A stretch of DNA of 64,000 nt from contig JBMFNP010000003.1 in assembly GCA_049970095.1 (NCBI GenBank), positions 3,938-67,937 on the forward strand, given 5' to 3'. This stretch comes from SKW197 sp049970095 (GTDB lineage: Archaea; Thermoplasmatota; Thermoplasmata; Lutacidiplasmatales; SKW197). Positions 8,395 through 16,848 of the stretch are shown one piece after another (the stretch's first letter is position 1; each line of letters starts with the position of its first letter). The notes beneath the pieces were generated by a model, which saw only the letters and a list, made by a program, of their open reading frames with translations, was not told the DNA's origin and searched no databases. The translations under genes and the position numbers were made by a program.

Positions 8395-9570
8395 ATGATT
8401 ACAGTCAGTGAGAAGTGCATCGGTTGCGGAATCTGTGCAAAAACCTGCCCCTTTGGAGCGATTACAATTGTTGAAAAGAGGGCTGTAATAGGGGATGCAT
8501 GTGTGCTCTGCGGTGCATGTGTTCAGGTATGTCCTGTGAAGGCAATTTCAATAGAAAGGAAGGGAAAGGTTGTTGACTTTTCAAATTATAGGGATGTCTG
8601 GGTATTTGCAGAGTGTGATGAGGGTAAGTTGAAGAATGTTGCACTGGAACTCCTTACAAAAGCCAGGGAACTTGCAGACAGCTTGCATCAGAAAGTGGGT
8701 GCAATTTTGATGGGTACAAATGTCCAGGAAAATATTCCAGTACTTGAAAAGTTTGGTGCAGATATTGTGTATGTGGCTGAGCATAAGATGCTGGAACCCT
8801 ACACAACAGATGGATATGCACCTGTGATTATAGGTATGATTTCAAAATACAATCCCAACATTGTACTTTTCCCTGCAACAAAGGTAGGGAGAGATCTTGC
8901 ACCGAGGATTGCGGCAGCACTCGGGCTCGGGCTAACTGCGGACTGCACAGGTTTGAGCATAAAGGACGGTTTACTTCTCCAGACAAGACCTGCATTTGGT
9001 GGAAATGTGATGGCAGATATTCTATGCCCGCACACAAGACCGCAGATGGCTACTGTAAGACCCAATGTATTCAAAAAGGCAGAGCATCCGAGAAAGGCAG
9101 AGCTTGTTAAAGTTCCTGTTGACATAAAGGAGCACACGATAAGGACAATTGTGAAGGAAATTGTAAAGACCACAACGCCTGGGATGAAGAAAATTGATGA
9201 AGCGGATGTGGTTGTTTCTGGTGGTAGAGGCATCGGATCAAAGGAGGGGTTCAAAATTCTTGAAGAACTTGCAGAACTCCTTGGCGGTGCTGTGGGCGCC
9301 TCTCGTGCGGCTGTTGACCTTGGGTGGATGCCTAAATCCCAGCAGGTTGGACAGAGCGGAATTACTGTGGCACCTAAACTGTACATAGCATGTGGAATCA
9401 GTGGCACAATCCAGCATCTGGTTGGAATGAAGGACTCAAAGGTAATAATTGCGATAAACAAGGATCCAGAGGCTCCCATCTTTAATGTGGCAGACTATGG
9501 TATTGTGGGTGACTACCAGAAGGTGGTTCCGCTCCTGATTGAGGAATTGAGAAGAGCGCTGAAAAAATGA
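8395..9570 (+). CDS. etfA: Electron transfer flavoprotein, alpha subunit with N-terminal ferredoxin domain
   Basis: The first 60 residues are a bacterial-type 2[4Fe-4S] ferredoxin: CIGCGICAKTCP near residue 8 and CVLCGACVQVCP near residue 36. The rest (about 330 residues) is FixB/EtfA, ending with the FAD domain: GGRGIGSKEGF, GASRAAVDLGWMP, VGQSGITVAPKLYIACGISGTIQH and INKDPEAPIFNVADYGIVGD. EtfA proteins with this ferredoxin fusion occur in bacterial electron-bifurcating complexes such as caffeyl-CoA reductase, with an acyl-CoA dehydrogenase partner as here. The fusion therefore suggests ferredoxin-linked electron flow, but bifurcation is inference. The ATG follows the etfB stop directly, and the 3' end overlaps the next gene by four bases. 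Confidence 0.93.
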   Translation: MITVSEKCIGCGICAKTCPFGAITIVEKRAVIGDACVLCGACVQVCPVKAISIERKGKVVDFSNYRDVWVFAECDEGKLKNVALELLTKARELADSLHQKVGAILMGTNVQENIPVLEKFGADIVYVAEHKMLEPYTTDGYAPVIIGMISKYNPNIVLFPATKVGRDLAPRIAAALGLGLTADCTGLSIKDGLLLQTRPAFGGNVMADILCPHTRPQMATVRPNVFKKAEHPRKAELVKVPVDIKEHTIRTIVKEIVKTTTPGMKKIDEADVVVSGGRGIGSKEGFKILEELAELLGGAVGASRAAVDLGWMPKSQQVGQSGITVAPKLYIACGISGTIQHLVGMKDSKVIIAINKDPEAPIFNVADYGIVGDYQKVVPLLIEELRRALKK

Positions 9571-10367
9571 ATGTACTAATAATTGGATGTGGTGCAATCG
9601 GAACTGCAATTACCCGTGCGCTACAGCATAACCCGAAGATAGAGAAAATTTTTCTGATTGATAACAAGGAGGAGTATATCCGTCTGCTGAGCGAAAAATA
9701 TGACAAGGCTATGGGTTGCAAATTTCCTGATGTGCTTTCGGAAGTGCATCTGGCTATAGAGTGTGCATCCCAGAGTGCTGTTGCCCAGTATGTGCCCACA
9801 GTACTTGAGCGTGGTGTGGATGTGCTCGTTCTTAGCGTAGGTGCGCTTGCAGATGATGGACTGAGGGAAAAAATTTTTGAAATTGCAAACGCTAGAAACG
9901 CAAGGATTTACATTCCCTCTGGTGCGATTGCGGGAATTGATGCTGTGTGTGCAGTCAAAGGCGAAGGCATCTATGAAACCCTGCTCGAAACACGCAAGCC
10001 ACCTTCTGCCTTTGAGGAAAAGGTCCTTGCAGAAAATGGACTAAATAGGGTTTCAATAAAAACGCCAGTAACAATTTATGAGGGAACTGCAAGAGATGCT
10101 GTGAAAAAATTTCCGAAAAATATCAATGTGGCTGCAACGCTTTCGCTCGCAGGCATGGGATTTGACAAGACAAAAGTGAGAATTGTAGTTGACCCTGGAA
10201 TAAGCACCAACATCCACAGAATTTTTGTGAAGGGAGATTTCGGCGAAATGATACTTGAAACCAGAAACAAGCCATTTCCACATAATCCAAAAACCAGTTA
10301 TCTGGCAGCACTCTCTGCCATCAATGCAGTAAGAAAAATTACAGAAAATGTGTGGGTGGGTGTGTGA
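9567..10367 (+). CDS. nadX: L-aspartate dehydrogenase
   Basis: The 266-residue protein has an N-terminal Rossmann motif (LIIGCGAIGTAI), an ECASQSAVAQYVPTVLE segment, VLSVGALAD, YIPSGAIAGID, and the C-terminal family signature NKPFPHNPKTSYLAALSA. This matches archaeal aspartate dehydrogenase (DUF108 family), which oxidises L-aspartate with NAD(P) to iminoaspartate for NAD synthesis or releases ammonia from aspartate. The nadA and nadC partners are not in the window. The start overlaps the etfA stop (ATGA), so it is translated with the ETF operon. This may tie aspartate oxidation to the redox cluster rather than to NAD synthesis, but that is speculative. Confidence 0.87.
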   Translation: MNVLIIGCGAIGTAITRALQHNPKIEKIFLIDNKEEYIRLLSEKYDKAMGCKFPDVLSEVHLAIECASQSAVAQYVPTVLERGVDVLVLSVGALADDGLREKIFEIANARNARIYIPSGAIAGIDAVCAVKGEGIYETLLETRKPPSAFEEKVLAENGLNRVSIKTPVTIYEGTARDAVKKFPKNINVAATLSLAGMGFDKTKVRIVVDPGISTNIHRIFVKGDFGEMILETRNKPFPHNPKTSYLAALSAINAVRKITENVWVGV

Positions 10368-12211
10368 TGCGCAGTTTAAGGAGTTTTGAAGGAGGAATTT
10401 TTGGTTTTCTTCTCCTGCTTGCTCTCATTCCATCAACATCTTGTATTATTGACTGGGAGAATAATACTGATCTTTCGGTGGAAAATGCGAGCCTGTTCAG
10501 AAAGCCAGGAGAACTTTCAGAAACTTCAACAGGAAATCTCACAGAGTTTCTGGCAAATGCCTATTTCATAGATGTGAGTGCGAAACTCGGGCTTCATCTG
10601 GGTGAAAACAACAACCGCACATTTTTATACCCAGTTTGTGCGAATAATTCTACATGGTTATATTCCCTCACGGACCAGAATGGTGTCCTGCTCACCTATC
10701 CCCATATTTACGATGGCACAAATGTTACCAACATAACAGAGAATGTTAGAAATGTCACACTTCCGAGAACGCCAGGCGAGGTTTACGGTGTGGGATGGAA
10801 TGGAACACACTGGCTCATAGGGGGAACCTGCAGGGACGGTGAAGGTTATCCCTATCTGGTTTCCTATGATGGTATCAATTTCACAAATATAAATCTGACA
10901 AATTCTCCATTTGGCAGGTTTACATGGGGTGCAATCTGCTCAGTAGTATGGAACGGCACGCACTGGCTGATAGCAGACACAGAGCACACCCTCGCACTAT
11001 TTGATGGTCTCAACTTCACAAATCTTACACCCAAACTTGAGGCACTTGGATGGAGCATGCCCAGTCACTGGACAAGGGAACAACACATGAGTATTGGATG
11101 GAATGGAACACACTGGCTGATTATGGTTGGAAATGCAAGCAACAATGCAACATCTTACAAACCAGCAAACATTGTGCTTTGGGATGGTGCGGAGAACTGG
11201 ACAGACCTCACACTTGAATTAAATCTTCCTGTGTGGGATATCGGCACTTACAGGATTGCATGGAATGGGGAGTTCTGGCTCTTTGGCACAGCGGAGAGTT
11301 CCTGGGATAACTACGGCATTCCATCGCCACCTGATAGCCAGGTAATTAAGTTTGATGGTAGGAATTTTTATCGGATAGGAAATCTGTTTGCAAATTCTAC
11401 AGACATCTCAGATGTGATATGGAATGGAAAGTATTTTCTTATTGTTGGCTGGAACCATACCAGAAATGTTACGGGTTTAGAAAATTATACAGAAACGCAG
11501 GTTTATCTCTGGGATGGGCAAAATGCACCGGTAGAAATCACACACAGAATAGAATCTGATGTTGGCTATCTCAAAGCCCAGTATGCACTCTGCGGCGGTT
11601 TTGCCGCACTTTCTCTAGATGGTAGGTGCTGGCTCATTGGGGGTGTGAAATCCCAGTTTCCACATAAGTATGCACTTCCTCAAATTCTGGAGACAAATGT
11701 AAGCGAGGAGGTTTTGCTCGGAAAAGAAAGGGCAAGTGATGTGGATGGTGGTTATCTTGTTAACTGGACATGGGATATCTGCGGTGATAAACAGTATGGA
11801 GATGCAAAAATAAACATTTCAGAGCCAGGTATTTATAACTGTTCTCTCACCACAACAGACAATGATGCCCAGGTATTTGTGTATAATTTTACAGTTGTGG
11901 TGCATGGTGGCTGGCTTAACGGGAGTGTTCACCCTGAAAATGCAACTGTTTTTGTTGATGGTATCCCTGTTAGTACCTCATCTGGGCATTTTAACATTTC
12001 CCTTAAACCAGGTTCGCACACTGTGAATGTTTCATGTGCTGGCTATTCTGATTACAATCAAACAGTGCTCATCGGGGATTTTGCAGAAACGCAGATGGAG
12101 ATTGTGCTTACCCCACTGCTAGAGTTTGCAGTACATCCCTTTTTCCTAATGATCCTGTGGATTGCTAGCTATCTTATGTGCTGTAGGAAATGGCGGATTG
12201 CTCTGCGGTAA
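10367..12211 (+). CDS. Secreted, C-terminally anchored beta-propeller protein with PKD-like and PEGA-like domains
   Basis: From the ATG at 10367, overlapping the nadX stop, the protein has 614 residues. A signal peptide (about residues 10-30) is followed by about six repeats built on WNGTHWLI and a D-G-x-N-F strand roughly 50-65 residues apart, consistent with a six-bladed propeller. Residues about 450-520 look PKD-like (NWTWDICGD), 525-580 PEGA-like (FVDGIP, LKPGSHTVNVSCAGY), and a final membrane helix ends in a basic tail. There are many N-x-S/T sequons. It is an extracellular, probably glycosylated surface protein. The ligand is unknown. The coupling to a redox operon is unexpected. Confidence 0.75.
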   Translation: MRSLRSFEGGIFGFLLLLALIPSTSCIIDWENNTDLSVENASLFRKPGELSETSTGNLTEFLANAYFIDVSAKLGLHLGENNNRTFLYPVCANNSTWLYSLTDQNGVLLTYPHIYDGTNVTNITENVRNVTLPRTPGEVYGVGWNGTHWLIGGTCRDGEGYPYLVSYDGINFTNINLTNSPFGRFTWGAICSVVWNGTHWLIADTEHTLALFDGLNFTNLTPKLEALGWSMPSHWTREQHMSIGWNGTHWLIMVGNASNNATSYKPANIVLWDGAENWTDLTLELNLPVWDIGTYRIAWNGEFWLFGTAESSWDNYGIPSPPDSQVIKFDGRNFYRIGNLFANSTDISDVIWNGKYFLIVGWNHTRNVTGLENYTETQVYLWDGQNAPVEITHRIESDVGYLKAQYALCGGFAALSLDGRCWLIGGVKSQFPHKYALPQILETNVSEEVLLGKERASDVDGGYLVNWTWDICGDKQYGDAKINISEPGIYNCSLTTTDNDAQVFVYNFTVVVHGGWLNGSVHPENATVFVDGIPVSTSSGHFNISLKPGSHTVNVSCAGYSDYNQTVLIGDFAETQMEIVLTPLLEFAVHPFFLMILWIASYLMCCRKWRIALR

Positions 12212-12233
12212 AACCTGGGCATTCCCAATGCCC

Positions 12234-13154
12234 TTAGTGCTCAATCAACTTTAACAGGATTGCCTTCTGGACATGTAATCTGTTTTCAGCTTCATCAAAC
12301 ACTACAGATTGGTTGCTATCCAAAACCTCATCAGTGACTTCATAGCCCCGATGTGCAGGAAGGCAGTGCATGAAAATACAGTCCTTCTTTGCCTTCTTCA
12401 GTAATTTCATGTTCACCTGATAGGGCTTGAAAATCTTTTCCCTTTTCTCTTTCTCAGCTTCATCCCCCATTGATACCCACACATCTGTATAAATTATATC
12501 TGCGTCTTTCACTGCTTTCTCTGGCTCCTCAATTATCTCAATGGTTTTGCCTTTTTTCTTTGCTATGCTCTTAGCCTTCTCTAAGATTTTGCTGTTTGGG
12601 TAGTAGGCTTCTGGGCAGCATGCAACCATGTCCATACCTACAATTGCTGCACCTAACAGAAGGGAGTTGCACACATTGTTTCCGTCACCTACATAAACCA
12701 ATTTCAGTCCCTCAAAACCTCCTTTGTGTTCCTTTATTGTCATGAGGTCTGCAGCACACTGGCACGGATGCTCTAGGTTGTCAAGAGCATTGATCACAGG
12801 TACTGTTGCATTTTCAGCCAGTTCAACCATCATGTTGTGGTCAAATGCCCTGTAGACAATAGCATCTACATACCTTGAGAGTACCTTTGCTGTATCCGCA
12901 ATTGTTTCCCCCCTGCCCAGCTGCATGTCTTTGGGGCTGAGATAGAGAGCATGCCCTCCCAGTTGTGTGATTCCTACTTCAAACGAAACCCTTGTTCTTG
13001 TACTGGGCTTTTCAAAAATCATTCCAATACTGCGATTTTTTAATGGCTCCAGAACCTCATGGTTCTTTGTTTTTGCCTTTAATGTCAATGCTTCCTCAAT
13101 AAGTTCATGCAGATAATCTTCCATATCCAGCACAGAAATCAAATCCTTCTTCAT
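12234..13154 (-). CDS. argF: Ornithine carbamoyltransferase
   Basis: The protein (306 residues from the ATG at 13154, chosen for the AGGTGAT site upstream) carries the carbamoyl-phosphate motif FEKPSTRTRVSFE, the GRGETIADTAKVLSRY segment, HPCQCAADLMTI, VGDGNNVCNSLL, DVWVSMGDEAE for ornithine binding, and HCLPAHRGYEVTDEV near the C-terminus. It makes citrulline from ornithine and carbamoyl phosphate in arginine synthesis or, run backwards, arginine catabolism. No other arg gene is adjacent, though an M20 hydrolase lies divergently nearby. The SMG ornithine loop makes aspartate carbamoyltransferase unlikely. Confidence 0.93.
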   Translation of the reverse strand: MKKDLISVLDMEDYLHELIEEALTLKAKTKNHEVLEPLKNRSIGMIFEKPSTRTRVSFEVGITQLGGHALYLSPKDMQLGRGETIADTAKVLSRYVDAIVYRAFDHNMMVELAENATVPVINALDNLEHPCQCAADLMTIKEHKGGFEGLKLVYVGDGNNVCNSLLLGAAIVGMDMVACCPEAYYPNSKILEKAKSIAKKKGKTIEIIEEPEKAVKDADIIYTDVWVSMGDEAEKEKREKIFKPYQVNMKLLKKAKKDCIFMHCLPAHRGYEVTDEVLDSNQSVVFDEAENRLHVQKAILLKLIEH

Positions 13155-13266
13155 GGCAATCACCTGATATCCTTAACTTGAAATTGGATATATATTTTAC
13201 GCCAGAACTCCAACTCCCAAAAATTTTATTTACAAGGTTGCATATGGGGTAGGGGAGTATGGGAAT

Positions 13267-13812
13267 ATGGCAACAATCAAAGTGAAATGTCCCAAGTGCG
13301 GCATAGAAATGGATGCACCGGATAACCTGGATCGCGTTTTCTGCCTTGGGTGTGGCACCCCGATTAATGTGAAGGAAGGCACTGCAAGTGCTGATGGGCT
13401 GGAAAGATGCAGCAGGTGTGGAAATATAATCTCACTTGAGAATAGAAAGCACAAGTGCTCAGTTTGCGGAAATGAATTCTGTGAAATGTGTCCAGTGCCA
13501 CATATCCCGCCAGAAAATGACAAGATTACTGTAGATGTGCATTACAGATACAGGTTCTACAGCGAGACTAGATGGTTTGTGGATGTTGCTCATTTCCCGG
13601 AGAGTTTGCCAAACCCGCTCTGCCAGAACTGTTATGAAAATGAATTTGAGAAGGCGATTCAGAAGGCAAAAACGAAGATAAAGGCATGGAGAATAGAACT
13701 GGGAAAGGATGAGGAAGTCAAAATCCTGAAAGAGGAGTATCCACAGCCAAAGAAAAAGAAACTTGAAACCGCTAGAGAATTTCTGAAGATGATTTCCAGC
13801 GGTGAAGAGTGA
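13267..13812 (+). CDS. Zinc-binding protein with zinc ribbon and FYVE-like treble-clef domain
   Basis: The 181-residue protein begins with a zinc ribbon (Cys8, 11, 26, 29). A second set of eight cysteines (48/51, 64/67, 72/75, 119/122) is arranged CSRC, KHKCSVCGNEFC, EMC and later LCQNC. That spacing resembles the eukaryotic FYVE/RING-like treble clef, including a basic-His motif before the third pair. The C-terminal 50 residues are helical and lysine-rich. I do not recognise a named family. The role could be protein or lipid binding, or regulation. A GGGGAG ribosome binding site precedes the ATG, and its TGA overlaps the M20 gene start. Confidence 0.65.
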   Translation: MATIKVKCPKCGIEMDAPDNLDRVFCLGCGTPINVKEGTASADGLERCSRCGNIISLENRKHKCSVCGNEFCEMCPVPHIPPENDKITVDVHYRYRFYSETRWFVDVAHFPESLPNPLCQNCYENEFEKAIQKAKTKIKAWRIELGKDEEVKILKEEYPQPKKKKLETAREFLKMISSGEE

Positions 13813-15032
13813 TGGAAAAAACCCACATTCTTTCTGCTGCAGAGGATTTCAGGGCTGAAAGTGTGGCTTTGATGCGGAGACTTGTGGCAATTCCCGCAAT
13901 TGCCCCTGAGAATGGTGGCGATGGAGAATATACAAAGGCGAAATTCCTTCTGAATTATCTGGACAGAATAGGGTTTGATGAACTTAAATGGTATGATGCA
14001 AAGGATATGCGCGTGAGCAATAACTATCGCCCGAACATTGTTGCAAAAATTTACGGGAAAAACAGGGAACGCACTATATGGTTCATATCACATCTGGATA
14101 TCGTACCTCCTGGTGAACTTTCAAAATGGGATACAAATCCCTATGAGTGCGTTGAAAAGGATGGAAAACTCTATGGGAGGGGTACAGAGGATAACGGTCA
14201 GGCAATTGTTTCTACCGTGATTGCTGCAAGAATTCTGAAAGAACTCTCAATTGTCCCTGATTACAACATGGGACTTGTATTTGCTGCTGATGAGGAGCAA
14301 GGAAGTAATTATGGACTGAAATTTCTTGCTACCCAGGGAATATTTACAGAGAAGGATATGGCTGTGGTTCCAGATTATGGTAACCCTGAGGGTAGTGTGA
14401 TAGAAGTGGCTGAAAAATCAATTCTGTGGCTCAAATTCACGGTTGTTGGTAAACAGACACATGGTTCAAGACCTGACACAGGTATAAATGCACATAGGGC
14501 AGGTGCCTATTTCATATGCGAACTGGATAGGGGGCTGAAAAAGAAATTCAATAAGGTAAATGAAATTTTTGAGCCATCAGTTTCCACTTTTGAGGTCACG
14601 AAGAAGGAAGCGAATGTACCCAATATAAATACAATCCCGGGCAACGATGTGTTTTACTTTGATATGCGCATACTTCCCGAGTATGCACTGGATGCTGTGC
14701 TTGAGTATGTGAAAAAGATTGCTACAAAAATTGAGAAGAAATTTAATGTGAAAATCAGTTTTGAGGCGGTGAACCAGGAAAATGCTGCACCTCCAACACC
14801 TGTTGATAGCGAAGTTTACCAGCGGCTGGCTGGCGCAATTACAGAATTGCGGGGAATAAAACCAAGGGCTGTGGGTGTTGGTGGAGGTACATGTGCTGCA
14901 ATTTTGCGGAAACAGGGCATCCATTCAGTGGTCTGGGAAACACTGGATGAAAAGGCACATGAAATAAACGAGTACGCCTGGATTAAGAACATAATCGGAG
15001 ATGCAGCGGTGTTTGTTAGAATGATGGTATAG
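13812..15032 (+). CDS. M20-family metallohydrolase (ArgE/DapE/CPG2-like)
   Basis: The 406-residue protein shows the M20 metal-site motifs in order: FISHLDIVPPGE (His, then catalytic Asp), YGRGTEDNGQA (bridging Asp), AADEEQGSN (catalytic base and metal Glu), VVPDYG, and a late HEINEYA with the final His. The dimerisation lid contains KQTHGSRPDTGINAH. It hydrolyses an N-acyl or peptide bond; candidates are acetylornithine or acetyl-lysine deacylase, DapE or a dipeptidase. The nearby ornithine carbamoyltransferase is compatible with an ArgE role, but the genes are divergent, so this is weak. ATG at 13812 overlaps the upstream stop. Confidence 0.85.
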   Translation: MEKTHILSAAEDFRAESVALMRRLVAIPAIAPENGGDGEYTKAKFLLNYLDRIGFDELKWYDAKDMRVSNNYRPNIVAKIYGKNRERTIWFISHLDIVPPGELSKWDTNPYECVEKDGKLYGRGTEDNGQAIVSTVIAARILKELSIVPDYNMGLVFAADEEQGSNYGLKFLATQGIFTEKDMAVVPDYGNPEGSVIEVAEKSILWLKFTVVGKQTHGSRPDTGINAHRAGAYFICELDRGLKKKFNKVNEIFEPSVSTFEVTKKEANVPNINTIPGNDVFYFDMRILPEYALDAVLEYVKKIATKIEKKFNVKISFEAVNQENAAPPTPVDSEVYQRLAGAITELRGIKPRAVGVGGGTCAAILRKQGIHSVVWETLDEKAHEINEYAWIKNIIGDAAVFVRMMV

Positions 15033-15059
15033 GATATCTCTGACCAGTTGCAGAAGTCA

Positions 15060-16022
15060 TCATTCCATAGCAAGATACGGAGAGTACCTCAGAACATTTT
15101 CCATGTTTTTTTGTGCTTCCCAGACGCTTTTGCATTCGCAGGTGTAGGAAAGCACATCAGGTTCCTGCGTGAGATTATACTTCTTGAGAAGGTTGTTGCA
15201 ATGCTCATCACATTTTCCGCAATTATGAATTCCTCGCTTTTTTCCACTACCAGATGGATGGGAAATCACGGGAATTCTGATGGTTTCCCTTGCCTTCTTC
15301 AGCACCTCAAAAATTGACCAGAACCATGGAGCCCTGTATTCATCTCTCAGAAACATTTTTTCCAGAAATGTGCCTTTCTGCACATTCACAGGATTTACGG
15401 AAATCACATCCGCATACTTTGCAGCAACCTGAATTGATCTCAGTGTGTCCTCTATAGCTTCTGCTTCTGTGAGAAATGGGGGTTTCAGAAGGAGGTAAAT
15501 TCTAACACGAATGCCTGCACTCCGCAACTTTTCTGCTGCATTCAAGTATTGTTGCACAGTCGTGCCTTTTCTTACACATTTATCTAGTACTGTCTGGCTA
15601 GCAGTTTCCATCCCTAGCGCAACTTCAAGTTCCTGACAGTGATGCATCAGCTGTAGTGCTCTTTCTGCGAATTCGGGGCGCGTTTCCACAAGCACACGCT
15701 GACACCTCTCCCCAAATCTCTCCAAGATTTTTTCCTGTGTCTCCGTAGAAATTTCTGCGGTGTCAAAAAAACTTCCTGATGTATATATTTTCACAAATTC
15801 CTCATTCTGATAGGATGAGAGTGCATTTTCCACCTGTGCAATGATCTGGGCATCTGTTATATCATCAGAGGATTCTGAGTTGTAGCCACACATTAGACAA
15901 CCAGATTTCTTTGCCCAGAAACAACCCCTCGTGCGAAGTACCACCACAAAAACTCTTACAACTTTTCCATCAAGATTTTCCTTTTCATGCCAGATTGCAG
16001 CAGGAAATGTGTTATCTTTCAT
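15060..16022 (-). CDS. raSEA: Archaeosine biosynthesis radical SAM protein RaSEA
   Basis: The 320-residue protein has an early cysteine cluster RGCFWAKKSGCLMCGY, the spacing typical of RaSEA (TIGR01210), then YTSGSFFD, ETRPEF, GMETASQ and ISVNPVNVQ as in Elp3-like radical SAM proteins, and C-terminal cysteines (NCGKCDEHC, CEC). RaSEA acts with ArcS to convert preQ0-lysine at position 15 of tRNA to archaeosine. The ATG at 16022 lies inside the end of the riboflavin kinase gene, so the two are co-translated. The preQ0 genes queD and queE are at 47.2-48.4 kb. ArcS and TGT are not in the window. Confidence 0.82.
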   Translation of the reverse strand: MKDNTFPAAIWHEKENLDGKVVRVFVVVLRTRGCFWAKKSGCLMCGYNSESSDDITDAQIIAQVENALSSYQNEEFVKIYTSGSFFDTAEISTETQEKILERFGERCQRVLVETRPEFAERALQLMHHCQELEVALGMETASQTVLDKCVRKGTTVQQYLNAAEKLRSAGIRVRIYLLLKPPFLTEAEAIEDTLRSIQVAAKYADVISVNPVNVQKGTFLEKMFLRDEYRAPWFWSIFEVLKKARETIRIPVISHPSGSGKKRGIHNCGKCDEHCNNLLKKYNLTQEPDVLSYTCECKSVWEAQKNMENVLRYSPYLAME

Positions 16023-16674
16023 CAATGTCCACCCTCACAATAACCCTGTCCCCGTCCTTTAGGTTCAGCACTTTTCTCAAATTATGCTTTGAAATTACTT
16101 CAAGAATATCGGTATATGCAGAACGCTCTGGTATCACCACTGCGCATGGCAGTTCAAGAATTGTTGCCCTGAAACATTTAACATTCCCGTATGTTCTGTC
16201 CTTTTCCTGAAAACCTTTAATAAGAATTCCCGGGCGCTCCTTGAGTGCATAAAGCGCTGGTGTGCTTTCCTTCTCAAGTTTGATGTTCAGGGTGCCAGGG
16301 TATGGTGTGAACCCCAGGATTTCAAAAATCTGTTCCACATACTGCTCCTTGCCAAGATAAAATTTGCCTTCACCCATTCCTCTGCTCACATAACCCACGA
16401 ATTCCAGACGACTTTTTCCCTGAAGAATGCTTTCCAGTTCTTTATACATTTTGAGAATTTCCATTTTACCTTTTTCTGTGATTCTTACTTTTGAACCTCT
16501 CCCGGACATTTTTGCGATCAATTCCATTTCCGCAAGCTGTTTCAGATAGAGGGCACCTGATTGCTGGCTTTTTTCAAGGAGTTTGCCAAGTTCCTGGGTG
16601 GTTATTTCTACCCAGTCGTTCATACCCCCAAGTTCTGCAATTTTTTTGAGTGCAAAGAAGAGTTCAGGTTTCAT
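16012..16674 (-). CDS. ribK: CTP-dependent riboflavin kinase with N-terminal winged helix
   Basis: The C-terminal 120 residues match the archaeal RibK (DUF120) beta-barrel: EFVGYVSRGMGEGKFYL, PYPGTLNIKL, GILIKGF and a closing ILEVISKHNLRKVLNLKDGDRVIVRV. The first 90 residues form an HTH with QSGALYLKQLAEMELI and a ITEKGK wing, as in the regulator-kinase fusions of euryarchaea. The enzyme phosphorylates riboflavin to FMN using CTP, and the HTH may control flavin genes. The start at 16674 is preferred over the longer frame (to 16737) because a TATA box lies 24-33 bases upstream of it, giving a near-leaderless message. The flavoprotein operon at 6.4-9.6 kb is a plausible consumer. Confidence 0.9.
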   Translation of the reverse strand: MKPELFFALKKIAELGGMNDWVEITTQELGKLLEKSQQSGALYLKQLAEMELIAKMSGRGSKVRITEKGKMEILKMYKELESILQGKSRLEFVGYVSRGMGEGKFYLGKEQYVEQIFEILGFTPYPGTLNIKLEKESTPALYALKERPGILIKGFQEKDRTYGNVKCFRATILELPCAVVIPERSAYTDILEVISKHNLRKVLNLKDGDRVIVRVDIDER

Positions 16675-16697
16675 CGGAATATGCAAGGCAGAGTGGG

Positions 16698-16707
16698 TAT
16701 ATATAAT
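16698..16707 (-). promoter_or_regulatory. TATA box for the ribK-RaSEA operon
   Basis: The minus strand reads ATTATATATA, 24-33 bases before the ATG at 16674. It also excludes the upstream in-frame starts. Confidence 0.55.
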
Positions 16708-16818
16708 TTGAGCCTCATATGTGCCAGTCTTCAACACAGCAAACTTCTATTGCGCATAGAAAAATACCGCCATTATGTATGAAATTTATAGACTACACAC
16801 CGCTCCAAATAACAACCC

Positions 16819-16828
16819 ATATAAACTA
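16819..16828 (+). promoter_or_regulatory. TATA box for the large kelch/Ig-like surface protein
   Basis: CATATAAACT lies 21-30 bases before the ATG at 16849, so the message is probably leaderless. Confidence 0.5.
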
Positions 16829-16848
16829 CCTCATATATTCATGAAAAC

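Noticed and set aside
8799..9479. 226-codon open frame on the minus strand inside etfA
   Set aside because: It lies opposite a clear ETF alpha gene and its translation is low-complexity, with no domain or ribosome binding site.
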